Both the position numbers and the translations under genes were made by a program. Of a stretch of DNA of 64,000 nucleotides, positions 16,864-26,488 are shown in pieces; within the stretch, counting starts at the first letter, position 1, and each line of letters opens with the position of its first letter. The stretch is taken from positions 1 through 64,000 of the forward strand of contig JACJXO010000009.1 of assembly GCA_020636645.1 (NCBI GenBank). Reading direction: 5' to 3'. The stretch comes from Chitinophagales bacterium (lineage in GTDB: Bacteria > Bacteroidota > Bacteroidia > Chitinophagales > BACL12). The notes beneath the pieces were generated by a model that searched no databases, was not told the DNA's origin, and saw nothing but the letters and a program-made list of their open reading frames with translations.

Positions 16864-17451
16864 ATGCATAAAACGCCCAACGAATCATTACACAGAAAAT
16901 CCGTTTCTGAGTTCAAAGACGCAGAGAAGACTCCCATCGTGGTGGTGCTTGACAATGTTCGCAGCCTGCACAATGTAGGTTCCGTTTTCCGCACCTGTGA
17001 TGCGTTTCTGGTGCGGGGCATTTGTCTTTGTGGAGTGACTGCCAAACCACCTCATCGTGACATAGAGAAAACGGCTCTTGGTGCTACCGAAAGCGTGCAC
17101 TGGGAGTACTTTGATGAGACCACAGAAGCCATCAGGTATCTGAGATCGCTCAACTATCGCATCATTGCCGTTGAACAGACAGACAGCAGCATTTCTTTAG
17201 AAAAGTACCAGCCTTATGCCAATGAAAAAGTAGCATTGGTATTTGGGCATGAATTGTACGGTGTAAGCGAGGAAGTTCTTGCCCTTTGCGATGATTGCAT
17301 CGAGATCCCTCAATTCGGTACCAAACATTCTCTGAATATTTCTGTCAGTGCCGGTATCGTATTGTGGGATCTGTTCTCCAAGCTCCGCTTTGGGGTGCAG
17401 ATTTATACACCTGCCCAGCCTTTGAAAGTGGTACATGGCGATCATCCCTGA
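16864..17451 (+). CDS. SpoU/TrmH-family RNA 2'-O-methyltransferase
   Basis: 195-aa SPOUT methyltransferase. All three family motifs are visible: motif 1 LDNVRSLHNVGSVFRTCD, motif 2 ALVFGHELYGVSEEVL, and motif 3 IPQFGTKHSLNISVSAGI. These build the AdoMet-binding knot and the conserved Arg and Asn residues. The target could be tRNA position 18 or rRNA; the sequence alone does not tell. The ATG at 16864 follows a good -7 element and gives a normal length, so the in-frame ATG seven codons upstream is rejected. Confidence 0.9.
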   Translation: MHKTPNESLHRKSVSEFKDAEKTPIVVVLDNVRSLHNVGSVFRTCDAFLVRGICLCGVTAKPPHRDIEKTALGATESVHWEYFDETTEAIRYLRSLNYRIIAVEQTDSSISLEKYQPYANEKVALVFGHELYGVSEEVLALCDDCIEIPQFGTKHSLNISVSAGIVLWDLFSKLRFGVQIYTPAQPLKVVHGDHP

Positions 17452-17504
17452 AGAGGTGCATGCTCCTGTGAAAAATCGTATCTTCATGCTATAATAAATC
17501 CTAT

Positions 17505-18353
17505 ATGAAGTATCAGGGCAGGGAGCAAAGCAAACATGTAAAGGACCAGAGGGGCAAACGACCCGGAACCGGAATGGCTGTTGGCGGAGGTGCCATCATT
17601 GTGCTCATCATTGCATTGCTGATGGGGCAGGATCCTACACAACTGCTGCAGCAGATGGGTGATACCGGTCAAACCAGTGACGAACCTTATATCTCCTCAG
17701 AGAAAGAGGATCAGCTCATGGAGTTTGTTGGTGTAGTGCTGAAGGATAACGAAGATGTATGGAATGAACTGTTCCCTGAGCAACTTGGCCGGAACTATGT
17801 GGAACCGGATCTGGTGGTCTTTACAGGTGGGGTGCAATCGGCATGTGGTATGGCCAGCAGCGCCACCGGACCATTCTATTGCCCGGGAGATGATAACGTG
17901 TATCTGGACCTGGGTTTCTTTGATGAGCTGTCTTCACGCTTTGGCGCTCCCGGCGATTTTGCCATGGCCTATGTCATTGCACATGAAGTGGGGCATCATG
18001 TACAGGACCTTCTGGGCATCACTGCACAGGTAGATCAGTATCGAGGAAAGGTCAGCGAAAAGGAATACAATGCCCTGTCTGTAAAGTTGGAATTGCAGGC
18101 AGACTTCCTGGCCGGCGTCTGGGCCCATCATGCACAGGCCATGAAGAACATTCTGGATCCGGGTGATATTGATGAAGCCCTGAGGGCGGCCAATGCCATT
18201 GGTGACGACCGGCTTCAGAAACAGGCTCAGGGCTATGTGGTGCCGGATGCCTTTACCCATGGAACATCTGAACAAAGGATGCGCTGGTTCAAAAAGGGCT
18301 ATACTACCGGGCTGGTTTCTGAAGGAGACACCTTTAACGCCAGAGTGCTGTAA
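17505..18353 (+). CDS. ypfJ: YpfJ-like neutral zinc metallopeptidase
   Basis: 282 aa. The N-terminal charged segment is followed by one membrane helix (about residues 26-46) and a zinc-protease domain with HEVGHHVQ as the HExxH motif and a downstream ELQADFLAG segment supplying the third ligand. This order and length match the YpfJ/zinc_peptidase family. The function is unknown in model organisms; it is a membrane-anchored protease with the domain probably outside the membrane. Followed at 39 bp by an OmpA-like gene. Confidence 0.85.
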   Translation: MKYQGREQSKHVKDQRGKRPGTGMAVGGGAIIVLIIALLMGQDPTQLLQQMGDTGQTSDEPYISSEKEDQLMEFVGVVLKDNEDVWNELFPEQLGRNYVEPDLVVFTGGVQSACGMASSATGPFYCPGDDNVYLDLGFFDELSSRFGAPGDFAMAYVIAHEVGHHVQDLLGITAQVDQYRGKVSEKEYNALSVKLELQADFLAGVWAHHAQAMKNILDPGDIDEALRAANAIGDDRLQKQAQGYVVPDAFTHGTSEQRMRWFKKGYTTGLVSEGDTFNARVL

Positions 18354-18392
18354 TTTTTCGCTGCGTAAAGACCTCCTCTGATCAAAACACTC

Positions 18393-19355
18393 ATGCGCAT
18401 TCTTGTATTCTGTGGCATTCGTGTTATTGTGATGCTGATAATGCTGTCAGGTTTGCCAGCTATTGCTCAGGATCAGCACCTCACCGTATATTTCCCTTTT
18501 GGAGCATCTGAACTGGATGCAGACGAACGAAAACATGTGCTCTATTTCCTGGCAGATACGCTGGATCATGACAAAATACAATCTATTGAGATCAGGGGAT
18601 ATTGCGATTATATTGACAACAGTTCTTTCAATGACAGCCTCTCGCTGGCCCGTGCCAATCATGTGGCCGGTCTGCTGAAGAACAACGGGATTCCTTCACA
18701 GAAGATCAGTTCTGTAACAGGTTTCGGTGAAAGGAAAGCCAGCGAACAAAAGTCTTCCGAAGCAGAGCGGCAGCTGCAAAGAAGGGTAGAAGTTGATTTT
18801 ATCTGTACCTGTCACGGAGCAGCAGAAACAACTGAGGCGGAAAAGGAAGAGGAAAAAAAGCAGGAGATCACGGGCGATGAAGTGCGGGTCATTCAGGGCG
18901 ATACAGTGCAGGACAGGAAAGGCGTTCGATATAAAGGCCGCTATCTGGTGGGCGATGATTTTGAGTTGAATACATTTGATATAGGTGATAGTATCGTGCT
19001 CCTTAGATTGCACTTTCAACCTGGTAAACACAAATTGCTGCGGGAAAGTGTGCCTACCTTATACAGGCTGACAGACCAGATGAAGGCCAATCCGAATATG
19101 CACATCATCATTGTTGGACATATTTGTTGTTCACCCACCAGCGCACCTGACGGGCTGGACAATGATACGGGTAAATATGAACTGAGCAGAAACAGAGCCA
19201 AAGAGATCTATGCATATCTTGTAAGCCAGGGCATTGAAGAAGAGCGGCTTGCCTATGCCTGGATGGGCCCGAAAGACAAACTTTATCCTGAAGAACGTGA
19301 TGCCCGTGAGATGCAGGGAAACAGACGGGTGGAGATCGTGGTTACCGCCAAGTGA
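18393..19355 (+). CDS. secreted protein with two OmpA-like peptidoglycan-binding domains
   Basis: 320 aa with a signal peptide (MLIMLSGLPAIAQ, cleavage near residue 27) and two OmpA_C-type domains. The first is about 28-140 (YFPFGASELD, then RGYCDYID and NRRVEVDF-like end) and the second about 200-320 (LHFQPGKHKLL, IIIVGHICC and NRRVEIVV). A Glu/Lys-rich linker joins them. The two domains would tether the protein to the cell wall from the periplasm. A single-domain OmpA protein with a beta-barrel is excluded because no barrel is present. Confidence 0.85.
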   Translation: MRILVFCGIRVIVMLIMLSGLPAIAQDQHLTVYFPFGASELDADERKHVLYFLADTLDHDKIQSIEIRGYCDYIDNSSFNDSLSLARANHVAGLLKNNGIPSQKISSVTGFGERKASEQKSSEAERQLQRRVEVDFICTCHGAAETTEAEKEEEKKQEITGDEVRVIQGDTVQDRKGVRYKGRYLVGDDFELNTFDIGDSIVLLRLHFQPGKHKLLRESVPTLYRLTDQMKANPNMHIIIVGHICCSPTSAPDGLDNDTGKYELSRNRAKEIYAYLVSQGIEEERLAYAWMGPKDKLYPEERDAREMQGNRRVEIVVTAK

Positions 19356-19365
19356 TCATACTTTT

Positions 19366-19373
19366 TAACTTTG
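19366..19373 (+). promoter_or_regulatory. -7 element (TAACTTTG) of the WG-repeat gene
   Basis: Perfect TAnnTTTG match 13 nt before the ATG at 19387, so this gene and the next are probably transcribed separately from the OmpA-like gene. Confidence 0.55.
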
Positions 19374-19386
19374 AACAAAGAGATTA

Positions 19387-20271
19387 ATGAAAAGGATACT
19401 TGTAGTTATACTGACATTCAGCTCACTGGCTGTTTTTTCACAACAGGTACGCATTCCTGTTTTTAGAGATGGTAAGTTCGGTTTTGCTGACGCCACCGGT
19501 AATATGGTCATACCGGCAACCTATACCATTGCATCACCGTTCTCAGATGGCCTGGCTGCAGTAGCCATTACCAATGACCAGCAGATGTGGCGGTATGGAT
19601 TTATTGATGAGTCCGGTCAGTGGGTCATACCACCTACCTACAGTGCAGCCAATGCATTCGGAAGCGGACTGGCTCCGGTTGCAATGGATAATTTCAAATG
19701 GGGTTTCATTGACCGGAACGGAGAGACTGTGATACCGGGTACATACCAGCTTGCATATGGTTTTGAACAGGGTACTGCTCAGGTACAAAGGAAGAATCAA
19801 TGGGGTCTGATAAATACCGCAGGCGAAGAAGTGGTACCGATACAGTATTATGGCGTCACCAATCTGGAGAAGGATGTCTATGCTGCACAGGTAACCATGT
19901 ATGATCCATGGTTTATTTTAGACAGGCAGGGGAACAAGGTCAGCGAGAAAGGCTTTGGCAAGGTACGTGATTTTGATGAAGGGCTTGCTCCCGCCAGGAA
20001 TGAAGACGAATTATGGGGCTTTGTGAATACCAGTGGAGAATGGGTCATTGAACCGGCTTATACTGATGCGTTCTCATTTTCTGAGGGTCTGGCCGCGGTT
20101 GAAGTGGAATATGCCAATTGGGGGTTTATAGATCGTACCGGCAAGATGATCATTGAACCGCAGTATGACAGAGGAACCCTCTTTAGAAATGGATTTGCAG
20201 TAGCAGAAAGAGGACTCGAATTTCTCGTGATCAATAAAGCCAATCAGGTTCAATTTACATTCAGCAGATGA
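19387..20271 (+). CDS. secreted WG-repeat protein
   Basis: 294 aa with a signal peptide (ILTFSSLAVFSQQ) and about six WG (KWG) beta-hairpin repeats, seen as recurring WGFID-x-x-G...VIP-x-x-Y, with DGLA or EGLA before the next strand. WG-repeat proteins are common in Bacteroidota and usually have unknown functions, often in binding. The stop codon overlaps the next start by 4 bp (ATGA), so it is coupled to the small membrane protein that follows. Confidence 0.85.
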   Translation: MKRILVVILTFSSLAVFSQQVRIPVFRDGKFGFADATGNMVIPATYTIASPFSDGLAAVAITNDQQMWRYGFIDESGQWVIPPTYSAANAFGSGLAPVAMDNFKWGFIDRNGETVIPGTYQLAYGFEQGTAQVQRKNQWGLINTAGEEVVPIQYYGVTNLEKDVYAAQVTMYDPWFILDRQGNKVSEKGFGKVRDFDEGLAPARNEDELWGFVNTSGEWVIEPAYTDAFSFSEGLAAVEVEYANWGFIDRTGKMIIEPQYDRGTLFRNGFAVAERGLEFLVINKANQVQFTFSR

Positions 20272-20819
20272 ATACATTAATAAGGATTACATATGTCTTG
20301 CTTCTGCTGTCATTTGCAGGTGCTGCTCAGGCTCAGCTGGATTCTGTAATGACTGCAGGCAGTGAGTTGCAGATCAGACATCGAAAAAAAGACAAGGTGA
20401 GGACGGCTGAGATTGGAGACTACCTGGTGGTTAAAGACCAGTTTGCAAAGTACAAGGGAAAACTGTCAGCCCTGGAGGAACCCTACTTGATTGTACTGGA
20501 TGACGGGCAGGAGCTGGATATCAGGCAGATCAGGAGTATCAGACTGGATCACAGCCTGTTTCGGGTGTTCTCCGGTTATACGGTAATGGCCGTTGGGGGC
20601 TACACTACTTTTCTGGGGGCCCTCAGTGGCGTGGTCGGTGTTCTGGGAATCCTTACTTCAGACTTTGGGGCGCTTGCGGTGTTCGGAGTGATACTGTTAC
20701 CAGCTGGCCTACTGATCCTGGCCGCAGGCAGGGCCATACTGCACAAATACAACAACGGTAAACGATGGAGCTATCAGATCGCTCCGCTTCCCGGAATATC
20801 AACAGAATCTGACAACTGA
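20268..20819 (+). CDS. predicted membrane protein, unknown function
   Basis: 183 aa. A signal peptide (VLLLLSFAGAAQA) is followed by a small basic domain (about 30-100) resembling an SH3-like barrel with DDGQELDIRQIRSI, and then two or three hydrophobic helices (about 106-160). Overlap with the WG-repeat gene suggests the two products act together at the envelope. I do not recognise a family. Confidence 0.6.
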   Translation: MNTLIRITYVLLLLSFAGAAQAQLDSVMTAGSELQIRHRKKDKVRTAEIGDYLVVKDQFAKYKGKLSALEEPYLIVLDDGQELDIRQIRSIRLDHSLFRVFSGYTVMAVGGYTTFLGALSGVVGVLGILTSDFGALAVFGVILLPAGLLILAAGRAILHKYNNGKRWSYQIAPLPGISTESDN

Positions 20820-20824
20820 TCTGT

Positions 20825-22138
20825 TTATCGGCTGTCTCTTTGCTTGTTTCTGGATGCGCCCTGACGAAACTTATTTCTGTTTCTGTTCCTGTTCCTGCGC
20901 TTGCCTTTCTTTTCTTCTGAAGGAGCCTCTTCCTGAAGGAGTTTTTCTACTTTTTTCTTGTAGTTAGGCTCATTGCCTGTGTCTGCTTTCTTCTCTTCAG
21001 CGGCAGCATTCCTGAATGCAGAGGCATCTTTGACAGGAACTTCTACGGGAATGGTCTTGAGAATATCTCTCCAGAAAGACTTTTCTGAACCACTGCAAAA
21101 GGAAACGGCTTCACCGCTTGCTCCGGCCCGGCCTGTTCTTCCGATCCTATGTACATAGGTTTCAGGAATGTTCGGTATGTCATAGTTGACCACCAGTTCC
21201 AGGTTGTCTATATCAATTCCGCGGGCTGCAATATCAGTGGCTACCAGTACACGTGTAATGCCTTCCTTGAAATTTTTCAGTGCTTTCTGGCGTGCATTCT
21301 GCGACTTGTTACCGTGTATGGCTTCGGCATGTATATGGGCTTTGCTGAGCATCCTGGATACTTTGTCAGCACCATGCTTGGTCTTGGTAAATACCAGCGC
21401 AGACCTGACGTTTCCTTCGCGGAGCAAATGCAGAAGCAGGTATTTCTTATCCGGATGTTCGATGAAATATACGCTTTGCTCAACCCGTTCAGCAGTACTC
21501 ATGGCAGGCGTCACACTGATAAAGGCAGGATCGTGCACAATGGTATTGGCAAGCTGTCTGATATTATCCGGCATGGTTGCAGAAAAGAACAATGATTGTC
21601 TCTTTGCGGGCAGTAGTTTGATGATCCGCTTCACGTCTGGCAGGAAGCCCATGTCCAGCATGCGGTCGGCTTCATCCAGTACGAAAAAGGAAAGCTGATC
21701 CAGCTTGACATATCCTTGCTGGAACAGATCGAGCAGACGACCGGGTGTAGCTACCAGAATATCTACCCCGCGGTGGAGGGCATTCACCTGTCCGTGCTGG
21801 GATACTCCGCCAAATACAACGGTATTTCTAAGGGAACAGTGGCGTCCGTAGGCGTCCAGGCTTTCCTTGATCTGCATAGCCAGTTCTCGGGTAGGTGTTA
21901 CCACCAGCCCGCGAATGGGGCGGCGACCTTTTCCGGGTGCAATCGTATTTAAAAGCTGCAGCATGGGGATACTGAATGCTGCGGTCTTGCCTGTGCCGGT
22001 TTGCGCACAGCCTATCATGTCGCGACCTTCCAGAATAACGGGTATGGCCTGTTCCTGAATAGGAGTGGGGTGGGTATATTTTTCTTCTTCCAGCGCACGC
22101 AAAAAGGGCGCCGTAAGAGGCAATTGATCGAATGTCAT
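20825..22138 (-). CDS. rhlE: DEAD-box RNA helicase, RhlE-like
   Basis: 437 aa with all helicase motifs: Q motif (PTPIQEQAIPVI), motif I AQTGTGKTAA, Ia PTRELAMQI, Ib TPGRLLDL, DEAD box at VLDEADRML, SAT, and motif VI HRIGRTGRAG. The C-terminal tail is basic and Arg/Asn-rich. These tails help RhlE-type helicases bind rRNA or mRNA. RhlE, CsdA and SrmB are close alternatives; RhlE is chosen for length and the lack of a long structured extension. A TACCTTTG element at 22200-22207 is the likely promoter. Confidence 0.88.
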   Translation of the reverse strand: MTFDQLPLTAPFLRALEEEKYTHPTPIQEQAIPVILEGRDMIGCAQTGTGKTAAFSIPMLQLLNTIAPGKGRRPIRGLVVTPTRELAMQIKESLDAYGRHCSLRNTVVFGGVSQHGQVNALHRGVDILVATPGRLLDLFQQGYVKLDQLSFFVLDEADRMLDMGFLPDVKRIIKLLPAKRQSLFFSATMPDNIRQLANTIVHDPAFISVTPAMSTAERVEQSVYFIEHPDKKYLLLHLLREGNVRSALVFTKTKHGADKVSRMLSKAHIHAEAIHGNKSQNARQKALKNFKEGITRVLVATDIAARGIDIDNLELVVNYDIPNIPETYVHRIGRTGRAGASGEAVSFCSGSEKSFWRDILKTIPVEVPVKDASAFRNAAAEEKKADTGNEPNYKKKVEKLLQEEAPSEEKKGKRRNRNRNRNKFRQGASRNKQRDSR

Positions 22139-22199
22139 GTTTACTTGTGTTTAAAGCTTGCCGGAAGGACTACAGGAAGCACTATTCGGAAAGACGGTG

Positions 22200-22207
22200 C
22201 AAAGGTA
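22200..22207 (-). promoter_or_regulatory. -7 element (TACCTTTG) of the DEAD-box helicase
   Basis: Perfect TAnnTTTG on the minus strand, about 60 nt from the ATG, which leaves a 5' UTR of roughly 55 nt. RNA helicase genes often have longer leaders in bacteria. The rest of the gap 22139-22255 holds nothing else recognised. Confidence 0.5.
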
Positions 22208-22255
22208 AGCCTATTTTACCTTAACTTCTCAGTTTTCCAAAATACCGGGCATTAA

Positions 22256-24793
22256 TCACAGCCAGAACACTTTAGTGCTTACAGTTGACCGTCCATCTGA
22301 CAATTCAAGCAGGTAGGTGCCAGCAGGTAGGTTCAGCCTGTACAATTGTATGGAAGCTGAGCTCTTGGCCGTTTCCCGGTGTAGGATCCTTCCATGAAGA
22401 TCTGTCAGGGTCAGAAGAATAGAGCCGGACATGGCCTTCGGGGGCGTTACCGTGATCTGATCGTATGCCGGATTCGGGAAAACCTGTAAAGGCAGTAACT
22501 GGTATTGGTTTGTCATAGCGGGCGGGTCATCCGTTTTAATCAGGTCGCTCCAGAAAGCCCCATTGCCGTGTGTAGCGGCATACAGTTTCCTGCTGTCCTG
22601 CTGGATCTTCAGGTCAAAGACCATAGCAGCTTCGGGCATTCCATCTGTATAGGCCATCCAGGTGCTGCCGTTGTCTTCTGACACATAGACACCGAGGTCA
22701 TTTCCCACGTAGATCGTGGCAGGCAGGTCAGGGTCAACCACAACTGCATTGGTGGGCACATCAGGCAATCCGTAAGAGATATCGAACCAGGTGGATCCGT
22801 AGTTGGTAGTGCGGTACAAATGTCCGCTGCCGAAACCACCGATAGCAGCATATGCAATGGCATCATTGTTCGGGTCCACGTGCAGGTCCAGCACATACCT
22901 GTCTGGCAGTCCGCTGCTGATATTGCTCCAGGTATCACCACCATTGGAGGTTACAAAAACATGCCCCGGGTTTCCTCCGTAAGGTGCGGTGGAAACATAC
23001 AACACATCCGGATCATTGAATGAGATATCCATAGATATAACTGGGTTACCATCCAGTGCTGTTCCTCCGTTGGTAAGTGACCAGTCGGCGCCACCATTGG
23101 TGCTTGAAGCTACTCCGGCAGAACCGGCATACATCCGGGTTTCATCAGAAGGGCAGATCACGTAGGGTGCGATGAATGCCACCGGCCAGATCTTCGGAAT
23201 GCTCAGACTGCTGTAACCGGGTCCGTCAGAGACCAGCACATTCAATCCCTGCCAGCTAACGTAGTGAATATAATCTTCGGCAGGATTGATGGCTGTCCAT
23301 CCGCCATCTCCTCCAAACACATGCTGCCATTTCAGATATAATCCTGTTTCAGTATCCAGGTCATCGATCAGTTTAATGGAACCATTATCCTGCAGTCCGC
23401 CATAGCACAACAGACTATCCTGCCCTGAAACGGAAAATCCGTTATAGAACTGAACAGTTTGCAACCGGCCGTTGCAGGAATAATAGCTTTCACCGGCATC
23501 ATCAGTCCGGTAGATGCCACCATCAGTTGCCACATAGAAAACATCAGGTTCTGTTGGATGCCATTTGACGGCATGACAATCTGCATGCACATAGTTTCCG
23601 GGACCGTTGGGTCCTTCTATTTCCGGATAACTGTAACCAGGTGTAGCGGTGGAAGTTTTTGCATACAAAGAGTTGCCCCCGTTCGTGCTGGTATAAACGG
23701 CCAGACCAATTACAGCCAGGTGATCGGGGTCTGCCGGATGAATGCTGACATCATGAGAATACCATCCCTGATAGACTGCAAAATTGGTTGAGTTGATGAC
23801 CTCCCAGGTATGGCCGAAGTCTTCGCTCTTACACAGGTAGCTGCTGGTCTCTACATCAGTATTGAAACCATTGCCGATGGTGGCATATACTATTTCAGGC
23901 GATGACTGGGAAGCATCTAATTGTATCTTCCCCAGGAAATCCGGAGGAAGTCCTGATGATACATGGGTCCAGTTCGATCCACCATCATCAGACCACCAGA
24001 TACCTCTGCCAGATGAGTTGAAATTTCCGGCTCCAAGTACCAGTTTGTCAGGGTCATCGGGGTGTACAAGAATATCGAACACCATATCTTCATCAAAGAT
24101 CAGCGACCAGTTTTCGCCACCATCTCCCGATCTGTAAACGCCATCGGTTGTACCGGCATAGAGGATCTCTGGTGCAGAAGCAGCTATCGCCACATTCCAG
24201 ACACCCTTTTCAGCATCAGCACCAAAGTCCAGAGAATGGGTCCAGGTTGCGCCACCATCGGTGGTCTTCAGAATGCCGATGCCATAGCTTCCCCGGAGGG
24301 CACGGTCTGCCATACCTGTTCCGGTTCCGTCAGCATTGTAAACTTCTCCGGTACCGATATAAAAAGTGGATGAATCGCCGGGTTCAAAACTGATACAACT
24401 TACACTCAGCACGGGAAATCCCGAAGGCACACGCTCCCATGCATTTTTACCGGTTCCGCCGGTATAGGAACGCCATAACCCGCCACTTGCAGAACCTGCG
24501 TACAGGGTATTCGGGTTTTGCGGATTGAAGGCCAGGCAAAGGATCCTGCCTGCAAAGTTGTGAGGCCCCAGAGAGGTCCATATTTCACTTCGGCTGCCTC
24601 TTCCGGAAGGGATCATCCGGGCTTGTTCAAATGCCGACATCCAGGCGTGTTCCGGAATGGCATCAAAAGGATAGGAGCGGGAAGCAGACCAATGATCCAT
24701 TGCTTCCAGAATCTCAGAAGTTTCATTGTGTTTCTCAGCTACCGGAGAGCAGGCCACCAGCAATGTCAGAACAGTGATCAGCCATTTGTTCAT
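22256..24793 (-). CDS. sortilin/BNR-repeat protein with T9SS type A signal
   Basis: 845 aa with a lipoprotein-like signal (LLVACSPV), a long beta-propeller region with repeated S-x-D-G-G-x-T-W (Asp-box) strands such as TDDAGESYY and SNGGDTWSN, and a C-terminal secretion domain (PAYDQITVTPP, then LPAGTYLLELSDG). Related proteins are annotated as VPS10/sortilin or exo-sialidase-like. Catalysis is not evident, so the propeller may simply bind. The ATG at 24793 directly precedes the signal peptide; the in-frame ATG eleven codons upstream is less likely. Whether it is lipidated or exported through T9SS is unclear because both signals are present. Confidence 0.82.
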   Translation of the reverse strand: MNKWLITVLTLLVACSPVAEKHNETSEILEAMDHWSASRSYPFDAIPEHAWMSAFEQARMIPSGRGSRSEIWTSLGPHNFAGRILCLAFNPQNPNTLYAGSASGGLWRSYTGGTGKNAWERVPSGFPVLSVSCISFEPGDSSTFYIGTGEVYNADGTGTGMADRALRGSYGIGILKTTDGGATWTHSLDFGADAEKGVWNVAIAASAPEILYAGTTDGVYRSGDGGENWSLIFDEDMVFDILVHPDDPDKLVLGAGNFNSSGRGIWWSDDGGSNWTHVSSGLPPDFLGKIQLDASQSSPEIVYATIGNGFNTDVETSSYLCKSEDFGHTWEVINSTNFAVYQGWYSHDVSIHPADPDHLAVIGLAVYTSTNGGNSLYAKTSTATPGYSYPEIEGPNGPGNYVHADCHAVKWHPTEPDVFYVATDGGIYRTDDAGESYYSCNGRLQTVQFYNGFSVSGQDSLLCYGGLQDNGSIKLIDDLDTETGLYLKWQHVFGGDGGWTAINPAEDYIHYVSWQGLNVLVSDGPGYSSLSIPKIWPVAFIAPYVICPSDETRMYAGSAGVASSTNGGADWSLTNGGTALDGNPVISMDISFNDPDVLYVSTAPYGGNPGHVFVTSNGGDTWSNISSGLPDRYVLDLHVDPNNDAIAYAAIGGFGSGHLYRTTNYGSTWFDISYGLPDVPTNAVVVDPDLPATIYVGNDLGVYVSEDNGSTWMAYTDGMPEAAMVFDLKIQQDSRKLYAATHGNGAFWSDLIKTDDPPAMTNQYQLLPLQVFPNPAYDQITVTPPKAMSGSILLTLTDLHGRILHRETAKSSASIQLYRLNLPAGTYLLELSDGRSTVSTKVFWL

Positions 24794-24859
24794 ATCATGA
24801 ATATACGAACAGCGGTTGGAAAGCAACCCTGCAGGCAGCGAATATGATAGTTAACTGAC

Positions 24860-25411
24860 CTATTCCCGGCCAATGATCAGCACTACCTGAAAGAATGTGG
24901 CCTTTGATTCCGGATCTTGCAGCATGTCTTCAAACATGGCATCAAAATCTGCATATAACCACAGGTCGCAATAGGTGCCATCTGCTTCTGTGAACGCCCA
25001 TTTGGCCCAGATGTCCAGATCATCCTGTGATTCTGGTGTAAGATCCATTTCAGAGGTGGCGTCCGGATAGCACTTGCGGTATGATTCAGACAGGCTGCTG
25101 AACAGTTGAAGGGCTTCTTCTTTCTGCAGTCCGGCTCCCATGACCTGTTCTGCCCAGTACACTTCAGAACCATTTTCCGGTCCGGTAACAAAAGCGTGTA
25201 CAGCTCCTTCTATCAGCACCGGGCATTCAAAATATGCTATGGTGTCATAGAAAAGAGTATTGAGGGTAAAGGATTGTTCACCTTTCAGAGACCCGTCCTG
25301 GAGTTTATACTGGTTGGTCAACTTAGTGATCGCTTCACAACCGGGGAAAACCGGCCGGGATGGCTGGATCAGAGATGCCAGTGCGATACCGGCGGCTAAT
25401 AGGATCTTCAT
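24860..25411 (-). CDS. secreted protein of unknown function
   Basis: 183 aa. A signal peptide (ILLAAGIALASLIQP) is followed by a compact domain with two Cys (CEAITKL and ECPV) that might pair, and Asp/Glu-rich segments. No family was recognised. It sits 66 bp upstream of the BNR gene on the same strand and may share its transcript. Confidence 0.6.
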   Translation of the reverse strand: MKILLAAGIALASLIQPSRPVFPGCEAITKLTNQYKLQDGSLKGEQSFTLNTLFYDTIAYFECPVLIEGAVHAFVTGPENGSEVYWAEQVMGAGLQKEEALQLFSSLSESYRKCYPDATSEMDLTPESQDDLDIWAKWAFTEADGTYCDLWLYADFDAMFEDMLQDPESKATFFQVVLIIGRE

Positions 25412-25489
25412 GTGTGTTGTTTCCGTTTTGTTGGTGAATATACATAAGATGCTGCCGGCATGCAGATTTCACAAGGATCTGGTATTGCG

Positions 25490-25497
25490 TATATTTG
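25490..25497 (+). promoter_or_regulatory. -7 element (TATATTTG) of the retropepsin-like gene
   Basis: Perfect TAnnTTTG, 7 nt before the ATG at 25505. TTTC lies 19 bp upstream as a possible -33 element. Confidence 0.55.
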
Positions 25498-25504
25498 AAT
25501 ACGG

Positions 25505-26488
25505 ATGTCAGGCATGATCAGGCTACATATCACACTACTCTTTGTCTTCCTGCTTGCAGGCATTCAAATGAGTCAGGCTCAGGAGACCGTAGTACTGGCA
25601 GTTGGGCAATACGGCGACCTGGTCTTTACAGAAGACACCACCACCGGCGATGTGGTCATACCCCTCAGAAGGGTGCAGAACCTGTTTGTGCTGGAGGGAA
25701 TAGTTGATGGTCAGCGGGGAAATTTCATTCTGGATACAGGAGCTCCGGGCCTGGTACTTAATGCCGCATATTTTAACAAAGGGAAGGTGCTGGAATCTGC
25801 CAGCTCATTTGGTGTGACCGGTGGCGGCGATCAGGTGTACCGGTACGCTGCAGATTCACTCATTGTTTCAGGGCTGTCATTCTATGACCTGCAGGCTAAT
25901 GTGGCCGATCTTGGTCACATTGAGAACGCCAGGGGAATCAGGATACTTGGACTGATAGGATCAGGAATGTTCAGCAGGCTTGAGATGGTGCTGGATACCC
26001 GTGCTTCTACACTGGGGCTGTATCGTGTTGATCGAAGCGGAAACAGGGTTTTTACCCCTGATGAATTACCGGCAGCAGATCTTGAGATCCCGCTGGAGTA
26101 TAGTAGCAGCCTCATGTTCATAAGAGGTGTTGCAGCCGGTAAGAAACTTCGTTTTGTACTGGACACCGGGGCAGAGAATAATGTACTCAGTACATCCTCT
26201 CCGTCACGGGTCATCAAAGAGATCAGAGTTACCAACCTGACCACCTTGAAAGGAGCAGGAGCGAGCACCCTGGAGGTAGCCAGCGGACAGTTGCCTGATC
26301 TGCAGCTGGGGGGATATGATTTTGACTCCATGACCTTTTTACTGACCGATCTGAGCCAGTTGGAAACAGCCTACGGAACTATCATGCATGGTATGCTTGG
26401 TTATGAATTCCTGTCGAAGGGAATTATGGTCATCAATCCGAGAACTAAAATATTACGTATATATTTTTACGAAGATCCGATAAAATGA
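25505..26488 (+). CDS. retropepsin-like aspartic protease, secreted
   Basis: 327 aa with a signal peptide (LLFVFLLAGIQMSQAQ) and two retropepsin-like half domains, each with a catalytic-type DTG: FILDTGAPG near residue 76 and RFVLDTGAEN near residue 222. Each half is about 130 aa, so one chain can form the two-lobed active site that viral proteases build from a dimer. Substrate unknown. Its TGA overlaps the ATG of the CBM48 protein by 4 bp (26485-26488), tying the two in translation. Confidence 0.8.
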   Translation: MSGMIRLHITLLFVFLLAGIQMSQAQETVVLAVGQYGDLVFTEDTTTGDVVIPLRRVQNLFVLEGIVDGQRGNFILDTGAPGLVLNAAYFNKGKVLESASSFGVTGGGDQVYRYAADSLIVSGLSFYDLQANVADLGHIENARGIRILGLIGSGMFSRLEMVLDTRASTLGLYRVDRSGNRVFTPDELPAADLEIPLEYSSSLMFIRGVAAGKKLRFVLDTGAENNVLSTSSPSRVIKEIRVTNLTTLKGAGASTLEVASGQLPDLQLGGYDFDSMTFLLTDLSQLETAYGTIMHGMLGYEFLSKGIMVINPRTKILRIYFYEDPIK